NCBI GenBank assembly: GCA_965116785.1
Contig: OZ220731.1
Location: 1,922,001 to 1,986,000, forward strand
DNA from: Bin87 sp965116785
GTDB lineage: Bacteria > Chloroflexota > Dehalococcoidia > Lucifugimonadales > UBA3495
Length of the DNA stretch: 64,000 bases
Direction of reading: 5' to 3'
Shown piece after piece: positions 26,779 to 35,393 of the stretch. The notes under the pieces are model-generated. The model was not told where the DNA came from and searched no databases. It was given only the letters and a program-made list of their open reading frames with translations. The stretch's first letter is position 1, and each line of letters opens with the position of its first letter. The position numbers and the translations under genes were made by a program.

Positions 26779-27875
26779 CCCAGCCTCGGATCTTGGTTCT
26801 GCTGTCGATGCTCGTGCTGGCGCTGCTGGCGATGGGCTGCGCGAGCGCAACTCCGCCGTCCCGGCAAGATGTCCTCGCCAGCCTGACCGATGACCTCATC
26901 GTGCCGCGCTTCCAGGCAGTTGCGGGCGAGATGGGCGAACTGCGCGATGCGCTGGATTCACTGTGCGCCAATCCCACCACGGACACGCTGGGTGAGGCGC
27001 GTACGGCATGGCGCGAAGCCCGCGCACCTTGGATGCGGTCACAATCAGTGTGGTTCGGACCGGTGATGGACCGGCGCTCCCGAACGCTGGTGGATTGGTC
27101 TCCCGTCGACCCGGAGCGCATCGAGGCCACCTTGGCCAAGCGGGAATCCGTTTCGGCCAACGATGTGCGCGAGTTTTTCGGGTCCACCCAGCGCGGGCTG
27201 GGCGCCATCGAGTACGTCATCTTCGGGGAAGATGCCCGGGTTCTGGCGGCTCTTGAAAACCCGGAGGGCATACGTTGCCAGTACGTGACCGCCCTGGGCG
27301 ATGTGGTGGCGGATGAGACGGCTGGCGTTCTGTCCGATTGGACGGGCGACGGGTCATCCGGCGGAGGATACGCCGGCTATTTCAAAGGCACGGCCGGGGT
27401 CGCTCTCATTGAACAGCAGGCGGTTGACGAGGTGGTGCGAACCTCGGTGTTCATCACCCGCAGCATCAACGACATGAGGCTGGGCAAGGCGCTGGGAGCG
27501 GATGGAGTCCAGCCCGACCCATCGGCCATTCCCGGCGGTGACGGGCACAACGCCGTCGCCGACCTGCGAGACCAGACGCTGGGGATGCAGGACACGTACC
27601 TGGGAGCCGGCAATGAAGGGTCCCTGGGCATCAGCGCGCTGGTGCAGGGCGTTTCCAAAGACGCCGACGAGCGCATGCGGGGGCATTTCACCGCCGCGCT
27701 GGAGGCAATCGACGGGTTGCGGGAACCCCTGCAGACGACCGTTGTGTCTGACCCAGAGTCTGCGAGGCTGGCGCACCAGCGGATGCAGGAATTGCAGCGC
27801 GCCCTGAACACCGAGGTGGTCAGCCTGCTGGGCGTGACCGTCGGGTTCGCCGACACCGACGGAGACGGCGGTTAG
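26775..27875 (+). CDS. second imelysin-family lipoprotein, variant motif
   Basis: A 366-residue lipoprotein (lipobox MGC, Cys22) starting at GTG 26775, which overlaps the DUF1111 stop by four bases, so translation is coupled. The imelysin core is recognisable, but the motif reads Gly141-Leu-Gly143-Ala-Ile-Glu146: the His of GxHxxE is Gly. This His-less form is typical of the second imelysin in such operons and suggests a structural or ligand-binding role. The gene converges with HTTM with a 4-base overlap of the two 3' ends. Confidence 0.88.
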   Translation: MTQPRILVLLSMLVLALLAMGCASATPPSRQDVLASLTDDLIVPRFQAVAGEMGELRDALDSLCANPTTDTLGEARTAWREARAPWMRSQSVWFGPVMDRRSRTLVDWSPVDPERIEATLAKRESVSANDVREFFGSTQRGLGAIEYVIFGEDARVLAALENPEGIRCQYVTALGDVVADETAGVLSDWTGDGSSGGGYAGYFKGTAGVALIEQQAVDEVVRTSVFITRSINDMRLGKALGADGVQPDPSAIPGGDGHNAVADLRDQTLGMQDTYLGAGNEGSLGISALVQGVSKDADERMRGHFTAALEAIDGLREPLQTTVVSDPESARLAHQRMQELQRALNTEVVSLLGVTVGFADTDGDGG

Positions 27876-29236
27876 GGTTTCGCCGGCCCCGCCGTGTTGT
27901 TGGCGGATGCCAAACCCGGCTCCTGGGGAAGCACCCACGCTTTCGGGCTCAATGTCGGTTGGACGGACGCAAGATCGACCTCAGGAACGATAAGCCGTGT
28001 GTTAGCTCGGCCATTGAAGGCGACAAAGGCATCGGCGTTGACGACAACGCCGGGGTATCCGCGCTGAGCGAAATCCGCGGCGATTATGCTGGCGGTTTGC
28101 TGAATCATGTCGGGCTGGAACGACATTCGTTCCGTCTGTAGCGGTGTCAGATACTCGGCCGGTTCAACAAGCCAGGACTGGCCCGTTTCGGGGTCGCGCA
28201 CCCGGTATTGCACGAAGCCCACCTTTTCGGTGAGCATCACCCGCCACGCGAAGCGGTAGCCTTCCTCGTTCCAACGAACGTTGCCGAGGTAGGCGAAATG
28301 GCGCAGGGGCAACGCCAGCTGGACCGCCGCGAACAGCGCCAACACCGCGACAACCGCCGCGGTTCGCCAAGAGTGGACTGTTAGTGGGCGCATCGCGCCG
28401 GGGACACGGCGGAGGGGCACCCGAGTCAGCAGCAGTCGACGCGACCAGTCGGGGTCGAAGAAAATCAGGGACAAACCGATCATCAGCCAGGGGAAAATGC
28501 CAAGCTGCGGGAACAGCGCCCACGTCGCCAGGTGAAAGATGATCAGGGTGGTGTAAGCGAACGGCCTGGTGCGCCGCCACAACAGGGCCGGGATGATTGC
28601 CAGGTCGAACAGGGCGCCGCTCCAACTCATGGCATACGCCACCCACGTTTCCCGCAGCACTGGGCCGATCAGCGGCAAATCACCGTGCTGGTAGAGCCAG
28701 ATGCGCATGGGCAGCGCATGGAACAACCAGTCGGGATTCAGCTTGGCGATACCGGCGAAAATATAGACGACGCCCACCTGCGCCCGCAGTGTCCATACCG
28801 CCCACAAAGGCACGCTCCCGCGATGCACTGGAAGCAGCGCCAGCAACAGGCTGACCAGGCTCATCAGGTAGTAGTGGTTCAGGTACGTGGTGCGGTCGAT
28901 CAACTCCACATAGGTGAACCCGATGCAGAAAAGCGCGGCGCACAGCCGTGGGCGACAGTCCGCCGCGATCCCCAGGCTCAGCACGCCCAGCCCTATGAAG
29001 TGCGCGTACATCCCCCAACTGGGCCACGGCCGCACCCAACCGAAACCCAGGTAGGTGAAGTGGTGGTCCGGCTCCACGTACAGCGGGCCGATCCAACCGT
29101 GGACGAAAAAACGGAGAACGACCAGAACGCCGAGCAACCCGAAGATAACCCGAAACGCCGCTACTGATGCGCCATCAACCTGCGCACCTGCCAACCAATC
29201 GAGGGATCTCAGCCAGCCCGCCGGATCGATTTTCAT
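27872..29236 (-). CDS. HTTM-domain membrane protein (gamma-carboxylase-like)
   Basis: A 454-residue protein with N-terminal membrane helices of the HTTM family, which is related to vitamin-K-dependent gamma-carboxylase. Landmarks are FTYVELIDRTTYLNHYYL, AKLNPDW and the helix series following. The extracytoplasmic C-terminal third begins around RWNEEGYRFAWRVML. HTTM genes recur beside imelysin/DUF1111 clusters, so a role in the same iron system is likely though its chemistry is unknown. ATG 29236 is used; a GTG one codon earlier is possible. No strong ribosome site is visible. It is convergent to the imelysin operon. Confidence 0.83.
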   Translation of the reverse strand: MKIDPAGWLRSLDWLAGAQVDGASVAAFRVIFGLLGVLVVLRFFVHGWIGPLYVEPDHHFTYLGFGWVRPWPSWGMYAHFIGLGVLSLGIAADCRPRLCAALFCIGFTYVELIDRTTYLNHYYLMSLVSLLLALLPVHRGSVPLWAVWTLRAQVGVVYIFAGIAKLNPDWLFHALPMRIWLYQHGDLPLIGPVLRETWVAYAMSWSGALFDLAIIPALLWRRTRPFAYTTLIIFHLATWALFPQLGIFPWLMIGLSLIFFDPDWSRRLLLTRVPLRRVPGAMRPLTVHSWRTAAVVAVLALFAAVQLALPLRHFAYLGNVRWNEEGYRFAWRVMLTEKVGFVQYRVRDPETGQSWLVEPAEYLTPLQTERMSFQPDMIQQTASIIAADFAQRGYPGVVVNADAFVAFNGRANTRLIVPEVDLASVQPTLSPKAWVLPQEPGLASANNTAGPAKP

Positions 29237-29269
29237 CACCTGGCTGAACTGGAACGGGACGTTACCGGT

Positions 29270-29932
29270 CTATGACTCAGGCTGGTGGGGGCGGACCACT
29301 ATCTGACGCGCCACGTCGTAGCCGATGGATACCCGGTCCACCTCCGTCTCCGCCTGCATCACGCCCAGGTACGGCATTGCCTCCAACAGGGTGACGCGGT
29401 GATACGGTACCAAACGCGCTCCCGCCAGAAACCTCAACAATTCGGCGTTTTCCTCGGGTATCCGGTCAATCACGTAGGCCATGCCGGCGGCGGCACTGTC
29501 CAGCGTCACGGCGCCCGGCGTTGCTTCAGGGCCGCCGCTGCCGGGAATGGGCCGCCCAAAGGGCGAGTGGGTGGGATTGCCCAGCCGCTCCTTAAGCCGG
29601 GTCACCAGGGTTTCCGACATACCGTGCTCCAGTTGGTGGGCCTCGACGTGGGCCTCGTGAAGCTCCATTCTCAGGAGGCTGACCACCATCCACTCGGCCA
29701 GCCGGTGACGTTGCGCGATGTTCTCGCCCTCGGCTATGCCTCGCTGGGTCAGGCGGATCTCGCCGCGCAACAGACCGAGGCTTACGTCTGCCACGGCCGT
29801 CACATCCCCGAGCGATTTCCACAAGCCTGACAACCGGAGCGCGGGTTGACCAACTACCGGCCCGTTTCTCATCGGGTGCATATTGCTGTCAGGCGAGACG
29901 AATGCCATTGCTCGCGTGCATTCTGATCGCAT
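29270..29932 (-). CDS. DtxR-family metal-sensor domains fused to an ABC-ATPase N-terminus; no HTH
   Basis: A 220-residue frame made of two unrelated parts. Residues about 30-59 (ALRLSGLWKSLGD, VADVSLGLLRGEI) are the opening beta-strands of an ABC transporter ATPase, cut before Walker A. From residue 60 (RLTQRG) it is a DtxR/IdeR repressor: RHRLAEWMV, HEAHVEAHQLEHGMSE with metal ligands, GRPIP, then the FeoA/SH3-like domain to the end. The winged helix that binds DNA is missing. A deletion joining the two genes near 29755, at the shared GEI/GxIRLT point, explains it best. The product could sense metal but not bind DNA classically. The start codon is uncertain (29932 or 29881). Confidence 0.75.
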   Translation of the reverse strand: MRSECTRAMAFVSPDSNMHPMRNGPVVGQPALRLSGLWKSLGDVTAVADVSLGLLRGEIRLTQRGIAEGENIAQRHRLAEWMVVSLLRMELHEAHVEAHQLEHGMSETLVTRLKERLGNPTHSPFGRPIPGSGGPEATPGAVTLDSAAAGMAYVIDRIPEENAELLRFLAGARLVPYHRVTLLEAMPYLGVMQAETEVDRVSIGYDVARQIVVRPHQPES

Positions 29933-30166
29933 ATTAAGGCAACAATAAATGCCGCACGAACCGACCGATAGATGTTCATGTTGTCAACAAACGCACGGCA
30001 CGCGAATGGGAATCCCCGACAGCCGCCGGCTTTCGTCGCACGATTATCCCGCCGACCTGAGCGCCCGCGCCGGCATGAGCGGACTGGAAGTGGACGGCGG
30101 GTTCAAGTGTCTGATCCGCCGTCTCCACGACGTCTGGGTACCTTGGTATAGGACCTTTGGAAGCAG

Positions 30167-30772
30167 CTACGCCAACCAGGCCGTAACCCCGTCGGCCGGC
30201 GTGCGCACCGAGGCGGACGGGCGGGACGGCTGCCCGATGAACAATGCGCCCACCATGGTCCAGTCGGGTTCAGCACCCAGGGTTTCCGCCAGTTGCGGGT
30301 GACGGGTGACGTTGCCGGTGCTCCAGTCGCCGGCCAGGCCCTCGGCGACAGCGGCCAGCAGCAAGTTCTGCACGGCGCAACAGGCGGCGGCGTAGTTCTC
30401 TTGGGTCATCTCCTCGCTGTCGCCTGAGACGCTGTAAACATAGATCAGCGCCGGAGCGTCCAGGACGCGCTGGCGGCTGCCTCCGGCGTTTTCCTCGTTC
30501 CCGGTCCGGGCAAACTGGTTATCATAGGCCAGCTGCGCCACGTGGGCCCGTTTTTCGCCTCCTTTCTCCAGCACGTAGAACCGCCACGGGTTCGTGAGCC
30601 GGTGGTTCGGCGCCCACACCGCGGCGTCGAGCATCCGCTGTAAGGCGTCCCGATCTGGAACGTAGTCCGAGAAATCGTTGTTCATGCGGCGATCGTGGAT
30701 CGCCTGGTAGACGGATACGTCGCTCTCCGGCGCGGTCACGTTTGCGCTGCGCAATCGGTTGTTGGTTGTCAT
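30167..30772 (-). CDS. nitroreductase-family flavoprotein
   Basis: A 201-residue FMN-dependent nitroreductase-fold protein. The YQAIHDRRMNNDF opening carries the basic FMN-phosphate contacts, WAPNHRLTNPWRFYVL is the family's second conserved block, and QNLLLAAVAEGLAGDWSTG is the C-terminal FMN-contact region. Length and layout resemble the YdjA/minimal nitroreductase group. Reduction of quinones or nitro compounds is the family activity; the physiological substrate is unknown. A short plus-strand open frame over its 3' half is a shadow. Confidence 0.85.
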   Translation of the reverse strand: MTTNNRLRSANVTAPESDVSVYQAIHDRRMNNDFSDYVPDRDALQRMLDAAVWAPNHRLTNPWRFYVLEKGGEKRAHVAQLAYDNQFARTGNEENAGGSRQRVLDAPALIYVYSVSGDSEEMTQENYAAACCAVQNLLLAAVAEGLAGDWSTGNVTRHPQLAETLGAEPDWTMVGALFIGQPSRPSASVRTPADGVTAWLA

Positions 30773-31380
30773 GCCACAAACTCCACATGCAGGCCGATTT
30801 ATTTATAGATTAAGTGCCCACAATATACCGTTATATGGCGCCGGAAACAAGCCGGATTTCTCATGTCCCGTACCCGGTTCGCGGCAGGGAATCGTCAGAA
30901 TCGGGATTGTGAGGATTCAAGGATTGCCGCGATTGGAACCGTTCGGCGATGGCGATCTTCCAATCCTGCCGTATCTTGCAATCCCGAAGTGCCGATTCTG
31001 ATGATTTGCCAAAGTGCGTACGCATGAGGCCCGGCGCGGACGGTCGGGCCGTGCTGAAACCAAACGGACGCTGTTGCCACGGCGGGGCAGGTGACGACAA
31101 TCGTAATCGGGTTGTCCGAGGGCGCGGGCTGAAATACGGAAAACGTAACGCACTGGCCCGACGACCCAGGGGGCGCCGGAACCGCGCGATGATGCCGATA
31201 GTCTTCAGCAGGGTTTGCAGTCAATCCATGCGCTCGTCCGGGGAGCGCATCGTCGACTGCGGGATGCCTCGTGGGGCGCAACTCCGTGCCGTCCGGCAGC
31301 GGCCGGTAGCGTCTGCCGGCGCACCCACGGCATTCATCCCAGCGCGCGGGTCAAAGTCCCCCACCAGGGTCTCGACGGCC

Positions 31381-31556
31381 GGTTTTTGGGGTGGAAATCT
31401 TTGCAACCGACCGATCTCGACGGAGAGTTTTCGGGGGCTCACCGGGCTTTTCGGAGGGCTCGACAGGTGGCTTTTGGGGTGTCGATTTTTGCTGGACCGG
31501 CCGATTTCGACCGCGTTATTCCGGGCGCTCAGCCGGCCATTTTCGGGCCGCAATGA
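31381..31556. repeat. two imperfect 88-bp direct tandem repeats
   Basis: Copies 31381-31468 and 31469-31556 share the order GGYTTTTGGGGTG, TTTGC, ACCGRCCGATYTCGACSG, CGGGSGCTCA and TTTTCGG. Both would encode a (N/D)RPIST...FR pattern in one plus frame, but the surrounding frame is not gene-like. Confidence 0.65.
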
Positions 31557-32499
31557 ATCTATTTCACCGGCTCGATTTTGGCGGACGTTGCCACGTCGGG
31601 CCAGGGGTCGGACAGATCCGCGGCGAGGCGGGCAGTGACAGGTACGCGCTTGGTCATCGCGTGGAACGCGACCACGCGGCGACCTCGATGGATTGAGCGA
31701 CGGTCCGCCGGGCAACGAGATTGCCGCGCTTCGCTCGCGATGACATTCCTTATCGCTGTCGATGACATTTTTCAGAAGGTGGGTACGCGTGAGAGATTTC
31801 TCATGTCGCGATTTTAAGGAGAGCCGGAACCCACCAGCGCCCCTAAACGGCAATGCGCTGCGCCGGGCTAACCGAAAGAGATGCTGGTCCACTGGCTAAA
31901 CCTGAGATTGCCCTCCAATCGCCACCCAGGCAAAATTGCTGAGGTTAATCAAGTGTTTTTGGGATTGCACTCTGCGAATCGGTGTCCGGCCATCGGTGTC
32001 CGTCCAACATATCCACCTGCCCAAGGACGCCAACCGCTATTATGCGAACCGACCGGTACGGTCCCTCAACGAGTGAGTGCACCTATCGTGCGTGTAATCC
32101 CGCGCTCGCGCGGACAATCTCCGGAAGCGACCTCGTGGAGGCGAGCTCGTACACGGGTTTCCCGGCGCGTAGCGGGCGATCCTTGGCGATATCGTGCCGA
32201 GCCAGAATGGAGGCAAACGAAGGGACCCGCCCGATTGTTATGTCATCCCCAAAACTTCGGTCCGGTAGGGAACCGATGGCGGCGTCACCATTGCATGAGA
32301 GAATTGGTCTTAACGATGATCGCCGTAGCGCACTGTCATTGCTACGTACCTGATGGAGGGTCGGAGCAGCAAGACGTAGGCGCGTCAGGACAGACCGCAT
32401 GGCATCGCGACCGGAGATTGTTGATACCCGAAATGGTACACAAACGGATTTTATGGCTGCCAAACTAGCGGATGTGAGCACCAAATGGTTTCCATTTCG

Positions 32500-32585
32500 A
32501 GGGACGCCAGGTCCACCACCTCCCCCTCAACTAACCTCTCGAAAACGGCGTTTCGTGCTCAAAACAGGAACGAAACGCTATTTTT
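32500..32585 (+). other. tRNA-3'-end-like sequence plus hairpin (possible attachment-site remnant)
   Basis: TTTCGAGGGACGCCAGGTCCACCA ends like the T-arm/acceptor of tRNA-Ala (18 of 25 positions match 8458-8482). It is followed by a C-rich stretch and CTCGAAAACGGCGTTTC, identical over 17 bases to the sequence after the tRNA. The hairpin 32542-32556 with 32570-32584 ends in TTTTT. No 5' half of a tRNA is present. Confidence 0.5.
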
Positions 32586-32646
32586 ATGTCCGCTGAAATT
32601 CGCCGCCAGCCGCGATAAGTACGTTAGCCGGCCGTGTAAGGGAAAA

Positions 32647-33438
32647 TCAGACCGTCGCGCCAGATTGCGGTCCCCAGGTCACGCCGAACTCAGCCCTTGA
32701 TACCAGCTCGCCGCTTAGTGTTTCGGCGGTCTGCCCCGCCAGCCACACTCCCGGCGGCGCCAGAGCTTCAGGCTGGACCATGGGTATATGGGCGGTTCCC
32801 GGCCAGTCACCGCGACGGTTCATCCAGGTATCCACACGGCCGGGCTCGAAGACGTTTACCGCGATGTTGTGCGGACGCACCTCTTCGGCCAGGCTCAAAA
32901 ACATCCGCTCCAGCGCAGCTTTGCTCATGGAGTAGCCGACCCGCCCTTCGCGGTAATTCCTGGCCGAGCCGGAGGTGACACAATAGATGGAACCACCCTC
33001 GCCGCGGGCTATCATCGACGGCAGGGCATACTTGCAAAGTAGCAACGGGCCGCGCACGTTGACCGCCAGGCACTGATCAAGCAAATCGACGTCGAGGTCT
33101 ACCACCGGAGATTCGCAGTCCATGCCCGCGTTGCACACGAGAATGTCGATGCGGCCGAAATGGTCCAGCGTGGCATTCATCAGATTCTGAATGTCCTCGA
33201 CCCGCGCCACGTCGCAGCGGACTGCCAACGCCGCGCCGCCACGAGCGGTGATCTGCGCCGCCGTATCGCGGATGTCCCCCGACCCGTACTTCTCGTACTC
33301 GGTGCCGGCGGACCGGTCCTCCTCAGTCCGCGAGGCTACCACGACCGACGCGCCGGCCTCGCCCAGTCCCAGGCAGATGGCGCGCCCGATCCCGCGGCTG
33401 CCGCCGGTCACAATCGCTACTTTTCCGTCAAGTCTCAT
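32647..33438 (-). CDS. short-chain dehydrogenase/reductase
   Basis: A 263-residue classical SDR with cofactor motif TGGSRGIG, NAG (CNAGMD), catalytic Ser in VTSGSA and the YSMSK Tyr-Lys pair. An unusual insertion after the first helix (about 20 residues, acidic/basic) precedes RGGAALAVRCDV. ATG 33438 follows GGCGGGATGAA; an upstream ATG adds an unlikely 14 residues. The next gene upstream on the same strand is a GMC oxidoreductase some 240 bases away. Substrate not predictable. Confidence 0.88.
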   Translation of the reverse strand: MRLDGKVAIVTGGSRGIGRAICLGLGEAGASVVVASRTEEDRSAGTEYEKYGSGDIRDTAAQITARGGAALAVRCDVARVEDIQNLMNATLDHFGRIDILVCNAGMDCESPVVDLDVDLLDQCLAVNVRGPLLLCKYALPSMIARGEGGSIYCVTSGSARNYREGRVGYSMSKAALERMFLSLAEEVRPHNIAVNVFEPGRVDTWMNRRGDWPGTAHIPMVQPEALAPPGVWLAGQTAETLSGELVSRAEFGVTWGPQSGATV

Positions 33439-33674
33439 TTCATCCCGCCTGTCACTTATCCGCGTAAGTTCAAATCGCACCGAGCATATATTGCCAAATT
33501 GGCGCCCGCAAGCCGCGTTCAGCGTGCAGCAGGTCGTATCAAAAGCACATCACTATCATCAGATTCCGCTCATCCTGAGATTGTGGAAAGATGCCCATTT
33601 GGCGGTTTGTGGTTCGACAGGCTCACCATGAGCGGGCAAAAAGGTGACTTTGGAAAGGCCCTGCGAGCGAGCGC

Positions 33675-35294
33675 TCACCTGCCCGTACGGATAAAGTCCG
33701 CCACCCGTTCCGCGACCATTATCACCGCAGGATTGATGGGTGCGCGGACCAGGTCGGGCATGATCGACGCGTCGACGACGCGCAACCCTTCCATGCCGCG
33801 AACTTTCGCGAACTGGTCGACCACCGCCAACGGGTCGTCGGAAGGCCCCATCCGGCAGGTACAGGAGATGTGCGAATAGGTTGTCGCTTCCCGCAGCAGC
33901 CATCGGTCCAACGCGTCGTCGTTGGCCAGGTCGCCGTCCCCGGGCTCGACGCGTGTCCCGAGCAGCGGGGCAAGTTCGTGTCGTTCCGCCAATTCCAGGG
34001 CCAGACGAATTCCGGCCCGCAGTCGCTCCCGGTCGAAGGGTTCGGACAGGTAGTTATAGTGCATGGCCGGCTGCACCCGATAGTCCGACGAGGTTAGCGT
34101 CAACTGGCCCTGGCTCTCGGGCAGCAGCAGCGCAACCATCATCTCGAAGTGGCGGCCACCACCGCCCTCACCGGGACGTGACGCCTGCGCCGCAGCCCCG
34201 AGCGCGCCTCCCTTGATGCGGGGCACGGCTGGTCCCGAAAGGCTGACCCCCAGATCGTTCCGCAAATGCGAGCCCGGAGCGGTCAGCCTCAACGCTGCCC
34301 CGCCGGCGCCTCGGTTGGACGAAGCGCGAAAACCGTCGCCAACTGCCCAGGTGACGTACACCTTGGGGTGGTCTTTCAAGTTCCGCCCCACGCCCGGGAT
34401 GTCCTGCACCACCGGGATTTCGAACCCCTCCAACTGCGCGGCCGGACCCGCGCCGGAGAGCAGCAACAGGTGGGGCGAACCCACCGCGCCGGCGCTGAGG
34501 ATAATCTGCTCGGCTTCTACGGCAAATGTCTCGCCGCCGCTCTCCACCATCAGTCCGGTGGCGCGGTTGCCTTGAAAAAGAATCCGCTGGACCTGGCAAT
34601 TGGGCCGCACCGTCAGGTTCAGCCGATGACGGGCCTGGCCCAGGTACCCCAAGGCAGTGCTGAACCGCACCCCGTTGTGGTTGTTGGTCACTCCCGGCCC
34701 GACCCCGTTGGAATCGGGATGATTGTGGTCTGCGGCCTCCTCGTAACCGCTGGCGCGGCAGGCGTTGAAGAAGGCTTGTTGCGCGGCATCCCAGGCGTTT
34801 GGATTGGAATGGTGGACGAAGATGGGCCCGTCGGAGCCGTGATAGTCTCCGTGTTGGTCAACGTCGGTTTCCGATTTACGGAAGAACGGCAGGACCCTGT
34901 CGTAACTCCATTCATCGTTGCCCCAGGATGCCCAGGCGTCAAAATCCTCCGGCACGCCACGGTAGAAGGCGGAAGAGTTGATGGCGCTGGAGCCACCGGT
35001 CACCCGGCCCCTGGGCACCAGCATCGGTGGCGCCAGGTCGGTCGCGGTTGCCGTGAACTGCCAGTTGTGCGGGTTGGTGGTCAACCATGTCGGATGGCCG
35101 GCGGCAGTCCGAGCCGCAGGCGGAACCGGAGCGGCGGCAAAGCCGTACTTCAACTCATCGGGCAGTTGTTCAAAGTCCGGATAGTCGGGCCCCGCTTCCA
35201 ATAGCAGCACCGAGCACTCCGGGTCTTCAGACAGCCGGGCCGCCAGCACCGAACCGGCCGAACCGGCTCCCACAATCGCCACATCGTATTTCAT
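33675..35294 (-). CDS. GMC family flavoprotein oxidoreductase (2 of 3)
   Basis: A 539-residue FAD enzyme of the choline dehydrogenase/alcohol oxidase class. The FAD fold is IVGAGSAGS near residue 8, the signature is TGGSSAINS, and the C-terminal catalytic region is YSHISCTCRMG followed by INPAVIMVAERVADF. The Asn of INPAV stands where the first GMC paralogue has His, so the active-site pair is His-Asn here. A Gly/Ala-rich insertion (KGGALGAAAQASRPGEGGGG) distinguishes it from the other two copies. The start at 35294 is preceded by GAGGGAAACC. Confidence 0.88.
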   Translation of the reverse strand: MKYDVAIVGAGSAGSVLAARLSEDPECSVLLLEAGPDYPDFEQLPDELKYGFAAAPVPPAARTAAGHPTWLTTNPHNWQFTATATDLAPPMLVPRGRVTGGSSAINSSAFYRGVPEDFDAWASWGNDEWSYDRVLPFFRKSETDVDQHGDYHGSDGPIFVHHSNPNAWDAAQQAFFNACRASGYEEAADHNHPDSNGVGPGVTNNHNGVRFSTALGYLGQARHRLNLTVRPNCQVQRILFQGNRATGLMVESGGETFAVEAEQIILSAGAVGSPHLLLLSGAGPAAQLEGFEIPVVQDIPGVGRNLKDHPKVYVTWAVGDGFRASSNRGAGGAALRLTAPGSHLRNDLGVSLSGPAVPRIKGGALGAAAQASRPGEGGGGRHFEMMVALLLPESQGQLTLTSSDYRVQPAMHYNYLSEPFDRERLRAGIRLALELAERHELAPLLGTRVEPGDGDLANDDALDRWLLREATTYSHISCTCRMGPSDDPLAVVDQFAKVRGMEGLRVVDASIMPDLVRAPINPAVIMVAERVADFIRTGR

Positions 35295-35393
35295 GGTTTC
35301 CCTCAGGTCGTAGGCGGCGGGTTGCGCACGGGAGAGCACAGTTTGGTGGAGGATACGGGAGTCGCACAGCTGAGTACTCTGCTATAGCGACTG

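Larger units (their letters stand above)
30773..32646. other. 1.9-kb gene-poor region with degenerate repeats
   Basis: No frame here has a convincing ribosome site, composition or family resemblance. It contains tandem 88-bp repeats (31381-31556), GATTCAAGGATT-type short repeats near 30.9 kb, and sequence whose shadow translations read VIASEARQS and CHRERSAAIS. Such translations are a known sign of widespread extragenic palindromic repeats. Its right end has the tRNA-like 3' end with hairpin. It looks like a decayed or repeat-colonised boundary. Confidence 0.6.

Noticed and set aside
30949..31638. 229-codon plus-strand open frame in the gene-poor region
   Set aside because: Arg/Gly/Ser-rich with no ribosome site, and it reads across extragenic repeats; more likely non-coding.
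8483..32646. Prophage hypothesis for the block between the tRNA-like repeats
   Set aside because: No integrase, capsid, terminase or other phage gene is visible; contents are metabolic and iron genes.
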